In this document: piece after piece, positions 7,925 to 16,016 of the stretch
How positions within the stretch are numbered: the first letter of the stretch is position 1
How the letters are laid out: each line of letters starts with the position of its first letter
From: Comamonadaceae bacterium OTU4NAUVB1
Lineage (GTDB): Bacteria > Pseudomonadota > Gammaproteobacteria > Burkholderiales > Burkholderiaceae_C
DNA length: 64,000 nucleotides
Assembly: GCA_024372625.1 (NCBI GenBank)
Contig: CP099606.1
Coordinates: 1-64,000 of the forward strand
Direction of reading: 5' to 3'
Notes under the pieces: generated by a model
What the model was told of the DNA's origin: nothing
The model's database searches: none
The model's input: the letters and a program-made list of their open reading frames with translations, nothing else
Position numbers and translations under genes: made by a program

Positions 7925-8512
7925 ATGCGCGTGCTCGTCGTCTACTGCCATCCGGTCGAAACCAGCTTCCATGCGGCGCTCCACGCCGACGTGGTGCGCC
8001 ACCTGCGCGAGGCCGGTCACGAGGTCGACGATTGCGATCTCTATGCCGAGGGCTTCGATCCGGTGCTCTCCCGCGCCGAGCGCCTGGGCTACCACGACGT
8101 GCCGTCCAACCGGGCGCCCGTGCAGGCCCACGTCGCGCGCCTGCAGTGGGCCGAGGCGCTGGTGCTGTGCTTTCCGACTTGGTGCTTCGGCCCGCCCGCG
8201 ATGCTCAAGGGCTGGTTCGACCGCCTGCTGATGCCCGGGGTCGCCTTCGATCTCAGCGATCCGGCCGACGTGAAGCCGATGCTCACCCACATCCGTCGCA
8301 TCGCCGCCGTGGTCACCTACGGCCGCCCGCGCTGGATGGCGCTGTACATGGGCGACCCGCCGCGCAAGCTGGTGACGCGCTACCTGCGGCGGCTGACCGG
8401 CCAGCGCGCGAAGGTCGACTACCACGCGTGCTACCACATGAACACCGCCACGCCCGAGCGCCGCGGCCGCTTCAAGGCGCGCGTCGGCCAGGCGATGGCG
8501 CGCTTCGCCTGA
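7925..8512 (+). CDS. Flavodoxin-fold NAD(P)H:quinone oxidoreductase
   Basis: A 195-residue member of the Flavodoxin_2/NQO1-KefF family, which uses FMN or FAD and NAD(P)H to reduce quinones, nitro or azo compounds. It opens with VLVVYCHPVETSFHAAL (phosphate-binding loop with the HP motif). LVLCFPTWCFGPPAMLKGWFDR at about residues 79-100 is the flavin-ring loop; FPxWWFxxPAxLKGWxDR is the family form. It is the first gene of the sigma-54 operon, 17 bp before the amidohydrolase. It may recycle flavin or reduce an oxidised ring in the same pathway. The physiological substrate is unknown. Confidence 0.85.
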   Translation: MRVLVVYCHPVETSFHAALHADVVRHLREAGHEVDDCDLYAEGFDPVLSRAERLGYHDVPSNRAPVQAHVARLQWAEALVLCFPTWCFGPPAMLKGWFDRLLMPGVAFDLSDPADVKPMLTHIRRIAAVVTYGRPRWMALYMGDPPRKLVTRYLRRLTGQRAKVDYHACYHMNTATPERRGRFKARVGQAMARFA

Positions 8513-8528
8513 GCCGGGAGCCGATGCC

Positions 8529-9884
8529 GTGAACGCTCCGCACCCCACTGCCACCGCCACCACCGTGCCCGCCAGCATCGACCGCCTGCGCCTGCCACGC
8601 TGGCTGCTGCCCACCGACTGGCCCGTGCGCGACGGCGTCGCCGCGCTGGCGCACCTGACCCTGGCCGATGGCCGCGTCGCGGCGCTGCGTCCGGCGCTGG
8701 ACGCGGCCGCGACGGCGCCGCCTTCCGGTGTGTCCGGCGCATCGGGCGCGTCCGCCGTCGACGCTCGCGCCGCCTGGGACGCCGCCGGCGCGCTGGCGCT
8801 GCCGGGCTTCGTCGACGCGCACACGCACCTCGACAAGAGCTTCACCTTCGGCCGCATGACGCACGTGCGTCCGGGCCTGCTCGGCGCGATCGACGCCATG
8901 CTGGCCGACCGCGCCCACTGGACCACGGCCGACGTGCGCGAGCGCGCCGGGCGCGGCCTGGGCTGGGCCTGGGAGAGCGGCACCACGCGCCTGCGCAGCC
9001 ACGTCGACTGGTGGGAGGCCGATGCCGTGCCGGTCGCCTGGGCCGTGCTGCGCGAGCTGGCGCAGGAGTGGCGTGGCCGGGTGCGGCTGGAGCGCGTCGC
9101 GCTGGTCAAGCTGCCCCTGTTCGAGGACCGGACGCAGGCGCTGCGGCTGGCCCGCACCATCGCCGCCACCGGACCGGACGCCCTGCTCGGCGGTTTCGTG
9201 CATTCGACCAACTGGAGCGAGAACGCGCTGCGCAACCTGCTGCTCGCGGCCCAGGCCTGCGACCTGGACGTGGACCTGCACGTCGACGAGGAGCTGGAGG
9301 CCTCGGCCGTCGGCCTGGCCGCCACGGCGCGGCTGCTCGGCGAGATCGGCTTCGAGGGCCGCGTGGTCTGCGGCCATGCCTGCGCGCTGGCGGCCCAGCC
9401 CGAGGCGCAGGCGCTGGCCACGCTCGACGCCGTGGCGCGCGCGCCGATCACGCTGGTGTCGCTGCCGGCCACCAACCTGCTGCTGCAGGACGCCACCACC
9501 GGCCGCACGCCACGACGGCGCGGGCTGACGCTGGTCAAGGAGGCGCGCGAGCGCGGCATTCCGCTGCTGTTCGCGAGCGACAACGTGCAGGACCCGTTCT
9601 GCCGCTCGGGCAGCTTCGACCCGGTCGAGGCGCTGGGTCTGGCGGCGCTGGTGGCGCAGCTCGACACGCCCTTCGACGCCTGGTCCGACACCGTCTGCCG
9701 CGCCGGCTGGCTCGACCGGGACCGGCCCGGCACCGCGTCGATCGTCGGCGCGCCGGCCGACCTGGTGCTGTTCACGCAGGCCGATCGCCATGGCTGGCCC
9801 TCGCGCGGCGGGGCCCGCGTCGTGCTGCGCGACGGCACCGTCACGCAGGGCGAGGCGCCGCCGGCATGGCGCCCGGCGCGCTGA
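8529..9884 (+). CDS. Cytosine-deaminase-like amidohydrolase
   Basis: A 451-residue metal-dependent hydrolase of the amidohydrolase superfamily, closest in motifs to cytosine or creatinine deaminases (CodA type). FVDAHTHLDKSF at about residues 95-106 carries the first metal-binding HxH plus the DK signature; DLHVDEELEA is the second His region with catalytic Glu; CGHACAL is the third; ASDNVQDPF holds the metal Asp and the DPF signature. The start is a GTG with GGGAG about ten bases upstream. It would act by hydrolytic deamination or ring opening of a cyclic amidine such as cytosine, isocytosine or creatinine. A creatininase-like gene follows and a NMT1-type importer comes next, supporting N-heterocycle catabolism. 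The exact substrate is not deducible. Confidence 0.85.
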   Translation: MNAPHPTATATTVPASIDRLRLPRWLLPTDWPVRDGVAALAHLTLADGRVAALRPALDAAATAPPSGVSGASGASAVDARAAWDAAGALALPGFVDAHTHLDKSFTFGRMTHVRPGLLGAIDAMLADRAHWTTADVRERAGRGLGWAWESGTTRLRSHVDWWEADAVPVAWAVLRELAQEWRGRVRLERVALVKLPLFEDRTQALRLARTIAATGPDALLGGFVHSTNWSENALRNLLLAAQACDLDVDLHVDEELEASAVGLAATARLLGEIGFEGRVVCGHACALAAQPEAQALATLDAVARAPITLVSLPATNLLLQDATTGRTPRRRGLTLVKEARERGIPLLFASDNVQDPFCRSGSFDPVEALGLAALVAQLDTPFDAWSDTVCRAGWLDRDRPGTASIVGAPADLVLFTQADRHGWPSRGGARVVLRDGTVTQGEAPPAWRPAR

Positions 9885-9935
9885 CGGCATGGACGCACGC
9901 CCCATTCCCATCCATCGCTTCCGAGGCCCACTTCC

Positions 9936-10802
9936 ATGCTGCACGGCTACATCCCGCCCCACCGCTTCCTGCCCTACCTGAGCTGGACCCAGATCGCGGC
10001 CCTGCCGCAGCGCGAGGACACCGTGGTGGTGCTGCCCTGCGGCGCGATCGAGCAGCACGGGCCGCACCTGCCGTGCTCGGTCGACAGCGTGATTGCCTCG
10101 GGCGTCATGGGACGGGCGCTGGAGAAGCTGCCGGCTGCCGTGCCGGCCTTCGCGATGGCGCCCATCACCTACGGCAAGTCGGAGGAGCACCTGCACTTTC
10201 CCGGCACCATGACGCTCACCGGCACCACGCTGCTGGCCACCGTCACGGAACTCGGCGAGTCGGTCTACCGCGCGGGCTTCCGCAAGCTGCTGCTGGCCAA
10301 CGGCCACGGCGGCCAGCCCCAGGTGCTGGAGATGGCCGCGCGCGAGCTGCGCCTGCGGCACGGCGACTTCGTCGTGGTGCCGCACGGGGTCTCGCGCCTG
10401 CCCAACGCGTCGGGCCGCCAGATCACGGCGCGCGAGAAGCAGCTCGCGATGCACGCCGGCCATTCGGAAACGGCGCTGATGCTGGCCCTGGCGCCCGAGA
10501 CGGTGCGCATGGAACACGCCGTCGCCAACTACCCGCCGCCGTTCCCGGTCGCGCTGCTCTCGCCCGACGGCCGCCCGGCCTGCGCCTGGACGGCGCGCGA
10601 CTTCGGCCCGAGCGGCGTCATCGGCGACCCGACCACCGCCACGCGCGCCCAGGGTCTCGAGATCCTGGAGACGCTCGCCGACAGCTGGGTGCAGGTGCTC
10701 ACCGAGCTGCACGCGCTGCGCTGGGTGGTGCGCGAGGCGGCCACCTGGGAGCGCGGCCAGCACCAGGGTTTCGTCGAATCCGCGCCCGGCGCCGCCGCCT
10801 GA
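9936..10802 (+). CDS. Creatininase-family amidohydrolase
   Basis: A 288-residue member of the creatininase family (PF02633), which hydrolyses cyclic or linear amides using two metal ions. Visible family motifs are LPCGAIEQHGPHLP (about residues 30-43, metal Glu and His), VDSVIASG with metal Asp, LLANGHGGQ (about 120-128) and AGHSETALML (about 169-178, metal His-Glu). Besides creatininase the family includes pyrimidine-linked deformylases and MftE, so this is an amide hydrolase of unproven specificity. It lies 51 bp after the deaminase-like gene in the same operon. The pairing of a deaminase-like and a creatininase-like enzyme matches the two known first steps of creatinine breakdown. Confidence 0.88.
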   Translation: MLHGYIPPHRFLPYLSWTQIAALPQREDTVVVLPCGAIEQHGPHLPCSVDSVIASGVMGRALEKLPAAVPAFAMAPITYGKSEEHLHFPGTMTLTGTTLLATVTELGESVYRAGFRKLLLANGHGGQPQVLEMAARELRLRHGDFVVVPHGVSRLPNASGRQITAREKQLAMHAGHSETALMLALAPETVRMEHAVANYPPPFPVALLSPDGRPACAWTARDFGPSGVIGDPTTATRAQGLEILETLADSWVQVLTELHALRWVVREAATWERGQHQGFVESAPGAAA

Positions 10803-10872
10803 GGCGCGCTCCTTGCGTCACCTCCCCGATCCCGCGTCCGTCCTTCCATCCCCTCGCCTGAAAGGTTCTCCC

Positions 10873-11886
10873 ATGCGCCCGCATCCCGCCTTCCGTCCTG
10901 CATCGCACTGCGGCCTCGCCGCGCTCGTGGCCCTCTGCCTCGCCGCCCCGGCCCGGGCCCAGACCGCCGCGCCGGTGGAGCCTTTCACCTACATGACCAA
11001 CTGGTACGCGCAGGCCGAGCACGGCGGCTTCTACCAGGCGGTGGCGCAGGGCATCTACAGGAAGCACGGCCTGGACGTCACGATCCGCATGGGCGGCCCG
11101 CAGGTCAACATCACCCAGATCATGGCCGCCGGCCAGGCCGACTGCGTGATGGGCTCGAGCGACATCCAGATGATGCAGGTGCGCGAAGGCGGCGTGCCCG
11201 TGGTCAACGTCGCGGCGTTCTTCCAGAAGGACCCCCAGGTGCTGATCGCCCACGACGACGTCAAGAAGTTCGAGGACCTCAAGGGCAAGACGATCCTGAT
11301 CGGCGCCCAGGCGAACCGGGGCTACTGGCCCTGGCTGAAGGCCCGCTTCGGCCTGGTCGACGAGCAGACGCGCCCCTACACCTTCAACATCCAGCCGTTC
11401 GTCGCCGACCGGAATGCCGCCCAGCAGGGCTACCTCACGTCCGAGACCTTCGCGATCCAGAAGGCCGGCGTGAAGACGACCGTGCTGATGTTCAGCGACC
11501 ACGGCTACCCGTCGTACGCCACCACCGTCTCGTGCATGGAGAAGACGCTCAAGGCCCGCCCGCGCCAGGTCGCCGCCTTCGTGAAGGCGTCCGCCGAGGG
11601 CTGGAAGAGCTACCTGGCCGATCCGGCGCCGGGCAACGCGCTCATCAGGAAGGAGAACCCCAACATGACCGACGAACAGCTCGCCTACAGCGTGGCCAAG
11701 CTCAAGGAGATGGGCATGGTCACCGGTGGCGACGCGGCCACGCTGGGCATCGGGTCGCTGACCGACGCGCGCGCCAAGGCGAGCTACGACTTCCTGGTCG
11801 CCTCCAAGCTGATCGATCCGGCCAAGGTCGCGCTGGCCGCCACCTACAGCACCGAGTTCGTCAAGGACGCGAAGGTGCTGCCATGA
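10873..11886 (+). CDS. ABC transporter substrate-binding protein, NMT1/SsuA type
   Basis: A 337-residue periplasmic binding protein of the NMT1/THI5-like class, which serves importers for pyrimidines, taurine and sulfonates. A signal peptide (about residues 1-30, ending APARAQ) is followed by the family start FTYMTNWYAQAEHGGFYQAVAQGIY and MAAGQADCVMGSSD. This N-terminal region resembles binding proteins for hydroxymethylpyrimidine and uracil-type ligands. The start at 10873 has an AAAGG ribosome site eight bases upstream; an in-frame start at 10813 is rejected because it would bury the signal peptide. Its stop overlaps the ATPase gene as ATGA, indicating coupling. Confidence 0.9.
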   Translation: MRPHPAFRPASHCGLAALVALCLAAPARAQTAAPVEPFTYMTNWYAQAEHGGFYQAVAQGIYRKHGLDVTIRMGGPQVNITQIMAAGQADCVMGSSDIQMMQVREGGVPVVNVAAFFQKDPQVLIAHDDVKKFEDLKGKTILIGAQANRGYWPWLKARFGLVDEQTRPYTFNIQPFVADRNAAQQGYLTSETFAIQKAGVKTTVLMFSDHGYPSYATTVSCMEKTLKARPRQVAAFVKASAEGWKSYLADPAPGNALIRKENPNMTDEQLAYSVAKLKEMGMVTGGDAATLGIGSLTDARAKASYDFLVASKLIDPAKVALAATYSTEFVKDAKVLP

Positions 11887-12674
11887 CGGTCCACGCCCCG
11901 GCGCCCGCGGTCGAGGTGCGCTCGGCCGAGAAGACCTATCCCAACGGCACGCAGGCGCTGCTGCCGGTGGACCTGACGATCGCCGAGGGCGAATTCGTCA
12001 CGCTGCTGGGGCCTTCGGGTTGCGGCAAGAGCACGCTGCTCAAGATGATCGCCGGCATGCTGGAGCCCACCGACGGCCGGCTGCTGGTCTGGCGCAAGCC
12101 GGTGGCGCAGTTGCACGACTGCCCGCACAAGCTGTCCTTCGTGTTCCAGTCGGCGACGCTGATGCCCTGGGCCAGCGTGCGCACCAACGTGCGCCTGCCG
12201 CTCGACCTGGCCGGCGTGCCGCGCGGGGAGGGCGACACGCGCGTGGCCGAGGTGCTGGCACTGGTCGGGCTGGACCGCTTCGCTGACGCGCTGCCCGGCG
12301 CGCTGTCCGGCGGCATGCAGATGCGGGTGTCGATCGCGCGCGGGCTGGTGACCCGGCCCGACCTGCTGCTGATGGACGAGCCCTTCGGCGCCCTCGACGA
12401 GATCACGCGCCACAAGCTCGACGCCGAACTGCTGGCCCTGTGGCGCGAGCGGAAGCTCACCGTGGTCTTCGTGACCCACTCGATCCACGAGGCGGTGTTC
12501 CTGTCGACGCGCGTGGTGATGATGGCCGCGCGTCCGGGCCGCGTGGTCGAGCAGTTCGTCATCGACGAGCCGCACCCGCGCACGGCCGACTTCATGGTGT
12601 CGCCGCGCTTCGCCCAGCATGCGCGCCGGCTCCAGGACAGCCTGCTGCGCGCCAGCGCGGAGACCGTGTCGTGA
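11883..12674 (+). CDS. ABC transporter ATP-binding protein, SsuB/TauB type
   Basis: A 263-residue ATPase that powers the importer formed with the neighbouring binding protein and permease. Walker A LGPSGCGKST (about residues 40-49), signature LSGGMQMRVSIARGL, Walker B LLLMDEPFGALDE and switch histidine VTHSIHEA are all intact. The start is the ATG overlapping the upstream stop by four bases. It ends in a GTGA overlap with the permease. Length and motifs match nitrate/sulfonate/taurine/pyrimidine-type ATPases. Confidence 0.92.
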   Translation: MTVHAPAPAVEVRSAEKTYPNGTQALLPVDLTIAEGEFVTLLGPSGCGKSTLLKMIAGMLEPTDGRLLVWRKPVAQLHDCPHKLSFVFQSATLMPWASVRTNVRLPLDLAGVPRGEGDTRVAEVLALVGLDRFADALPGALSGGMQMRVSIARGLVTRPDLLLMDEPFGALDEITRHKLDAELLALWRERKLTVVFVTHSIHEAVFLSTRVVMMAARPGRVVEQFVIDEPHPRTADFMVSPRFAQHARRLQDSLLRASAETVS

Positions 12675-13576
12675 ACGCGCTCGCGGATTCCGCCCCGGTG
12701 GCGCCGCCGGCGACGGCGCCCGCGCCCCGGGCCACGGCGGGCGCCGCCGCGGCGCCGGCGAAGCCCGCGGTCCGAGCGCGCGTGCCGCTGATGGCGCGGC
12801 CGCGCGTCCAGCGCGTGGTCTACCCGGCGCTGGTCGGCCTGGTGCTGGTGGCGATCTGGCAGGTCGCGGTCACCGCGCTGGAACTGCCGCCCTACCTGGT
12901 GCCGTCGCCGCTGCTGATGATGCAGACCCTGGTCACCGACTGGGTGCCGCTGGGCAACGCGCTGCTGGTGACGCTGAAGATCACGCTGCTGTCGTTCGCC
13001 GTCGCCACGGTGGCGGGCGTGGCGATCTCGTTCCTGTTCGTGCAGAGCAAGCGCATCGAGACGGCGCTGTTTCCCTACGCCGTGCTGCTGCAGGTGACGC
13101 CCATCGTCGCCGTCGCGCCGCTGATCATCATCTGGGTGCGCAACCCGACCGGGGCGATGACGATCTGCGCCGCGCTGGTCGCGCTGTTCCCGATCATCAG
13201 CAACACGACCCTCGGCCTGCGCAGCGTCGACCCCGACCTGCAGGCGTACTTCCGGCTGAACCGGGCCACGCGCTGGCAGCAGCTCACGCGCCTGCGGATC
13301 CCGAGCGCGCTGCCGTACTTCTTCGGCGGGCTGCGCATCTCCAGCGGCCTGGCGCTGATCGGCGCGGTGGTGGCGGAGTTCGTCGCCGGCACCGGCGGCG
13401 CGGGCGCGGGGCTGGCCTACCAGATCCTGCAGGCCGGCTTCCAGCTCAACATCCCCCGCATGTTCGCCGCGCTGCTGCTGATCTCGCTGACCGGCGTCGC
13501 GCTGTTCGCGGCCATGGCCTGGCTGTCCGGGCGCGCGCTCGGCGGCTGGCACGCCAGCGAGCTGTCCAAGGACTGA
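12671..13576 (+). CDS. ABC transporter permease, SsuC/TauC type
   Basis: A 301-residue inner-membrane permease with about six transmembrane helices after a 45-residue Ala/Pro-rich cytoplasmic leader. The segments VVYPALVGLVLVAIWQV, ALLVTLKITLLSFAVATVAG and VAVAPLIIIWV are hydrophobic spans. The coupling loop, in the DLQAYFRLNRATRWQQLTRLRIPSALP region, fits the EAA motif of importers of this class. The GTG start overlaps the ATPase stop by four bases. It completes a three-gene pyrimidine or sulfonate-type importer within the sigma-54 operon. Confidence 0.9.
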   Translation: MNALADSAPVAPPATAPAPRATAGAAAAPAKPAVRARVPLMARPRVQRVVYPALVGLVLVAIWQVAVTALELPPYLVPSPLLMMQTLVTDWVPLGNALLVTLKITLLSFAVATVAGVAISFLFVQSKRIETALFPYAVLLQVTPIVAVAPLIIIWVRNPTGAMTICAALVALFPIISNTTLGLRSVDPDLQAYFRLNRATRWQQLTRLRIPSALPYFFGGLRISSGLALIGAVVAEFVAGTGGAGAGLAYQILQAGFQLNIPRMFAALLLISLTGVALFAAMAWLSGRALGGWHASELSKD

Positions 13577-13591
13577 CGAGGCGACCTCCCC

Positions 13592-15052
13592 ATGAACCCG
13601 ACGACCCCGATGACCGCCACGAACCCGACGACCGCCATGAACCATGCCTCCGACGAACGCCCGGGCGCGATCGCCGCGCTGATGGCCGCGCTGCCCGACC
13701 TCGACTGGATCACCGACGCCGGGCGCGTCGCGCGGCTGTCGCAGGACTTCGCCTGGTTCAGCCCGGTGCTCGATCGCCAGCTCAAGGACAAGCGCGCCGA
13801 CGCGGTGGTGCGTCCTCGCACCGAGGACGAGGTCCGCGCGGTGGTCGGCGCCTGCGTGCGGCACGCCGTGCCGATCACGATCCGGGGCAGCGGCACCGGC
13901 AACTACGGCCAGACGACGCCGCTGGCCGGCGGCGTGGTGCTCGACATGAGCGGCTACGGCGCGTTGCGCTGGGTGCGTCCCGGCGTGGCGCGGGCGCAGG
14001 CCGGCATCCGCCTGGGCGAGCTGGAGAAGCAGGCCCGCGCCACGGGCCAGGAACTGCGCTGCCTGCCCTCGACCTACCGCAGCGCCACGCTCGGCGGGCT
14101 GTTCGGCGGCGGCTTCGGCGGCGTCGGCTCGATCAACTACGGGCCGCTCGCCGCGCCGGGCAACGTGCTCGGCCTGCGCGCCATGACCATCGAGGCCGAG
14201 CCCCAGGTGGTCGAGCTGCGCGGCGCCGAGGCGATGCGCATGCACCACCTCTGGGGCACCAACGGCCTGGTGCTGGAGCTGGAGATCGGCCTGGCGCCCG
14301 CCCATCCCTGGCTGGAGACGCTGGTGACCTTCGAGGACTTCGCGCCGGCGCTGGCGTTCGCCAACGCGCTGGCGCACGCCCCGGGCCTGGTCAAGCGCGA
14401 GGTGGCCTTCCTCGCGAGCCCGGTGCCCGACCACCTGGCGCAGCTGGCCGAGTACCTGCCGGCGGGCTGCCACGCGGTGCTGTCGCTGGTGGCGGAGCCG
14501 GGCGAGGAGGCCCTGCTGGCGCTGGTGGCGGCCCACGGCGGCACCGTCGGCTATCGCCGCACCGCCGCCGAGGTCCAGAAGAGCAACCGCACGCTGATGG
14601 AGTTCACCTGGAACCACACGACCCTGCACGCGCTGAAGGTCGACAAGTCCCTGACCTACCTGCAGAGCAGCTTCGTCCCCGGCCGGCAGGTCGAGCAGAT
14701 CACCGAGATGGAGGCGCTGCTCGGCGGCGAGGTGCTGATGCACGCCGAGTTCCTGCGCAACCTCGACGGCCTCATCACGTGCAGCGCGCTGCAGCTGGTG
14801 CGCTTCACCACCGAGGCGCGCCTGGACGAGCTCATGCGGATCCATCGCGAGCGTGGCGTGCGCATCAACAACCCGCATGTCTTCATCGTCGAGGACGGCA
14901 AGGCGGGCGGGCCGCTGCCGCCGGACGTGCTGGCGACCAAGCGGCGCTTCGATCCCCACGGCCTGCTCAACCCCGGCAAGCTGCGCGACTGGCCGGTGGC
15001 CGGACCGGCCTCGCCCATCGGCGCGCCCGCGCCGGCCGGGGCCCACGCATGA
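13592..15052 (+). CDS. FAD-linked oxidase (PCMH-type FAD-binding)
   Basis: A 486-residue flavin oxidoreductase of the FAD_binding_4 superfamily (glycolate oxidase GlcD, D-lactate dehydrogenase and relatives). The FAD domain spans about residues 60-240, with PRTEDEVRAVVGAC, IRGSGTGNYGQTTPLAGG (pyrophosphate loop) and LGGLFGGGFGGVGSINYG. The C-terminal RFDPHGLLNPGKL is the family's closing motif. Residues 1-16 come from a short DNA repeat (ACCCGACGACC units), so the true start may be the ATG at 13637; a GAGG ten bases before 13592 supports the first ATG. It ends in an ATGA overlap with the RidA-like gene. It probably oxidises a hydroxy or amine intermediate of the pathway to a keto or imine form. 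Confidence 0.85.
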   Translation: MNPTTPMTATNPTTAMNHASDERPGAIAALMAALPDLDWITDAGRVARLSQDFAWFSPVLDRQLKDKRADAVVRPRTEDEVRAVVGACVRHAVPITIRGSGTGNYGQTTPLAGGVVLDMSGYGALRWVRPGVARAQAGIRLGELEKQARATGQELRCLPSTYRSATLGGLFGGGFGGVGSINYGPLAAPGNVLGLRAMTIEAEPQVVELRGAEAMRMHHLWGTNGLVLELEIGLAPAHPWLETLVTFEDFAPALAFANALAHAPGLVKREVAFLASPVPDHLAQLAEYLPAGCHAVLSLVAEPGEEALLALVAAHGGTVGYRRTAAEVQKSNRTLMEFTWNHTTLHALKVDKSLTYLQSSFVPGRQVEQITEMEALLGGEVLMHAEFLRNLDGLITCSALQLVRFTTEARLDELMRIHRERGVRINNPHVFIVEDGKAGGPLPPDVLATKRRFDPHGLLNPGKLRDWPVAGPASPIGAPAPAGAHA

Positions 15053-15528
15053 CGCCGTCCCCCGGAGGCGCCGGCGCCATCGGCGCCCCGATGGCCAACT
15101 ACGCCGCCTTCCGCCGGGTCGGCGACTTCGTCTTCATGAGCGGCGTGGTGGCGGTCGACCCGGCGCGACGCCAGGCCGTCGCCACCTACGACGACCTGCC
15201 CGAGGCCGCGCGTGCCGCGCTCCGCACCCTGGGCTACGACACCGGCCAGATGTCGGTCGACGCGTACGAGGCGCCCGCCGTGGCGCAGAGCTGGTTCGTG
15301 CTGGAACGCATCCGCCAGCTCGCCGGGGAGGCCGGCGGCGGCATGCGCGACGTCGTGAAGCTGGTGCAGTATTTCCGCGACCTGAGGCACTACCCGGCCT
15401 ACAACCGCGTGCGCGGGCTGTTCTACCCCGGCGAGCCACCGGTGAGCACAGTGGTGGAAGTGTCGCGTTTCCTGCCGGGCGACGCGCTGTGGATCGAGGT
15501 CGAGGCGACCGCCTACCTGCCGCGCTGA
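15049..15528 (+). CDS. RidA-family (YjgF/YER057c) protein
   Basis: A 159-residue RidA-like protein, a family that hydrolyses reactive enamines or imines released by PLP and flavin enzymes or, as RutC, aids pyrimidine catabolism. FRRVGDFVFMSGVVAVDP and the C-terminal half (VVKLVQYFRDLRHYPAYNRVRGLFY, PPVSTVVEVSRFLPGDALWIEVEATAYLP) show the fold. The usual catalytic Arg region appears as YNRVRGLFYPGEPPVST. It is longer than E. coli RidA (128 residues) because of an insert near residues 50-75. It is last in the operon, translationally coupled to the FAD oxidase by an ATGA overlap, so detoxifying an imine from that oxidase is a natural role. Confidence 0.85.
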   Translation: MTPSPGGAGAIGAPMANYAAFRRVGDFVFMSGVVAVDPARRQAVATYDDLPEAARAALRTLGYDTGQMSVDAYEAPAVAQSWFVLERIRQLAGEAGGGMRDVVKLVQYFRDLRHYPAYNRVRGLFYPGEPPVSTVVEVSRFLPGDALWIEVEATAYLPR

Positions 15529-15552
15529 AGGCGGCCCGCCTGGCGCCGCCGG

Positions 15553-15888
15553 TTGCTGGACCGCCTGATCGCGCGCGAGTGGGTGGTGGCGCCCGCCGCC
15601 ATGGTGATGGTGTTCCTGACCCGTCCGCTGGGGCTGATCGCGCGGTCGGGCATCCTGATGCGCAACACGCCGATCCTGATCGGACCGATCCACCACAACG
15701 ACCGTGCCGGCCCGTCGCCGTTAGACGCTGTCGTCGAGGCCACGGTACAGCGGGCGCGGCCGGTGCTCCTGATGGCGCTGGCGGCCGTGCTGCCATTCGT
15801 CACGCTGACACGTTCCGTGTTCCGGGGAACGATGGCTGACACGCTCGTCGGCGGCATCCAGGCCCGCCGGCCTGAGCCCGGGTCCTGA
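15553..15888 (+). pseudogene. Relic of an RND efflux pump inner-membrane subunit
   Basis: The open frame of 111 codons corresponds only to a late part of an AcrB/MexF-type pump: VFLTRPLGLIA, then RSGILMRNTPILIGPIHHN, LDAVVEATVQRARPVLLMALAAVLPF and [10 protein letters not shown]. The transmembrane stretch normally present between PLGLI and SGILMRNT is missing, so this is both truncated at each end and internally deleted. A typical pump is over 1000 residues. No ribosome site precedes it. It marks decay of an inserted or ancestral efflux locus at the end of the amidohydrolase operon. Confidence 0.8.
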
Positions 15889-16016
15889 ACACGATTGTCT
15901 TAGACGACGAAACGCCGCCTCGGCGGCGCTCGCGCAAGACCCGGATCGGCGGGCGGGGACGTCACAATCGCGCCTGGGCCGGTGCTCGAGCCGGCCAGGA
16001 TCGCGGAACCGTCCAC

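Noticed and set aside
4595..9937. Open frame of 1780 codons on the minus strand
   Set aside because: It runs antisense through three well-supported genes, has Arg/Ala/Gly/His-rich low-complexity composition and no domain. It results from very high GC at third codon positions.
11936..15046. 1036-codon minus-strand frame
   Set aside because: Antisense shadow of the ABC transporter and FAD oxidase genes with a low-complexity product.
12619..15528. Single 969-codon plus-strand frame
   Set aside because: It crosses the permease and FAD oxidase genes in the wrong frame. Only its last 159 codons (from 15049) are a real gene, the RidA-like protein.
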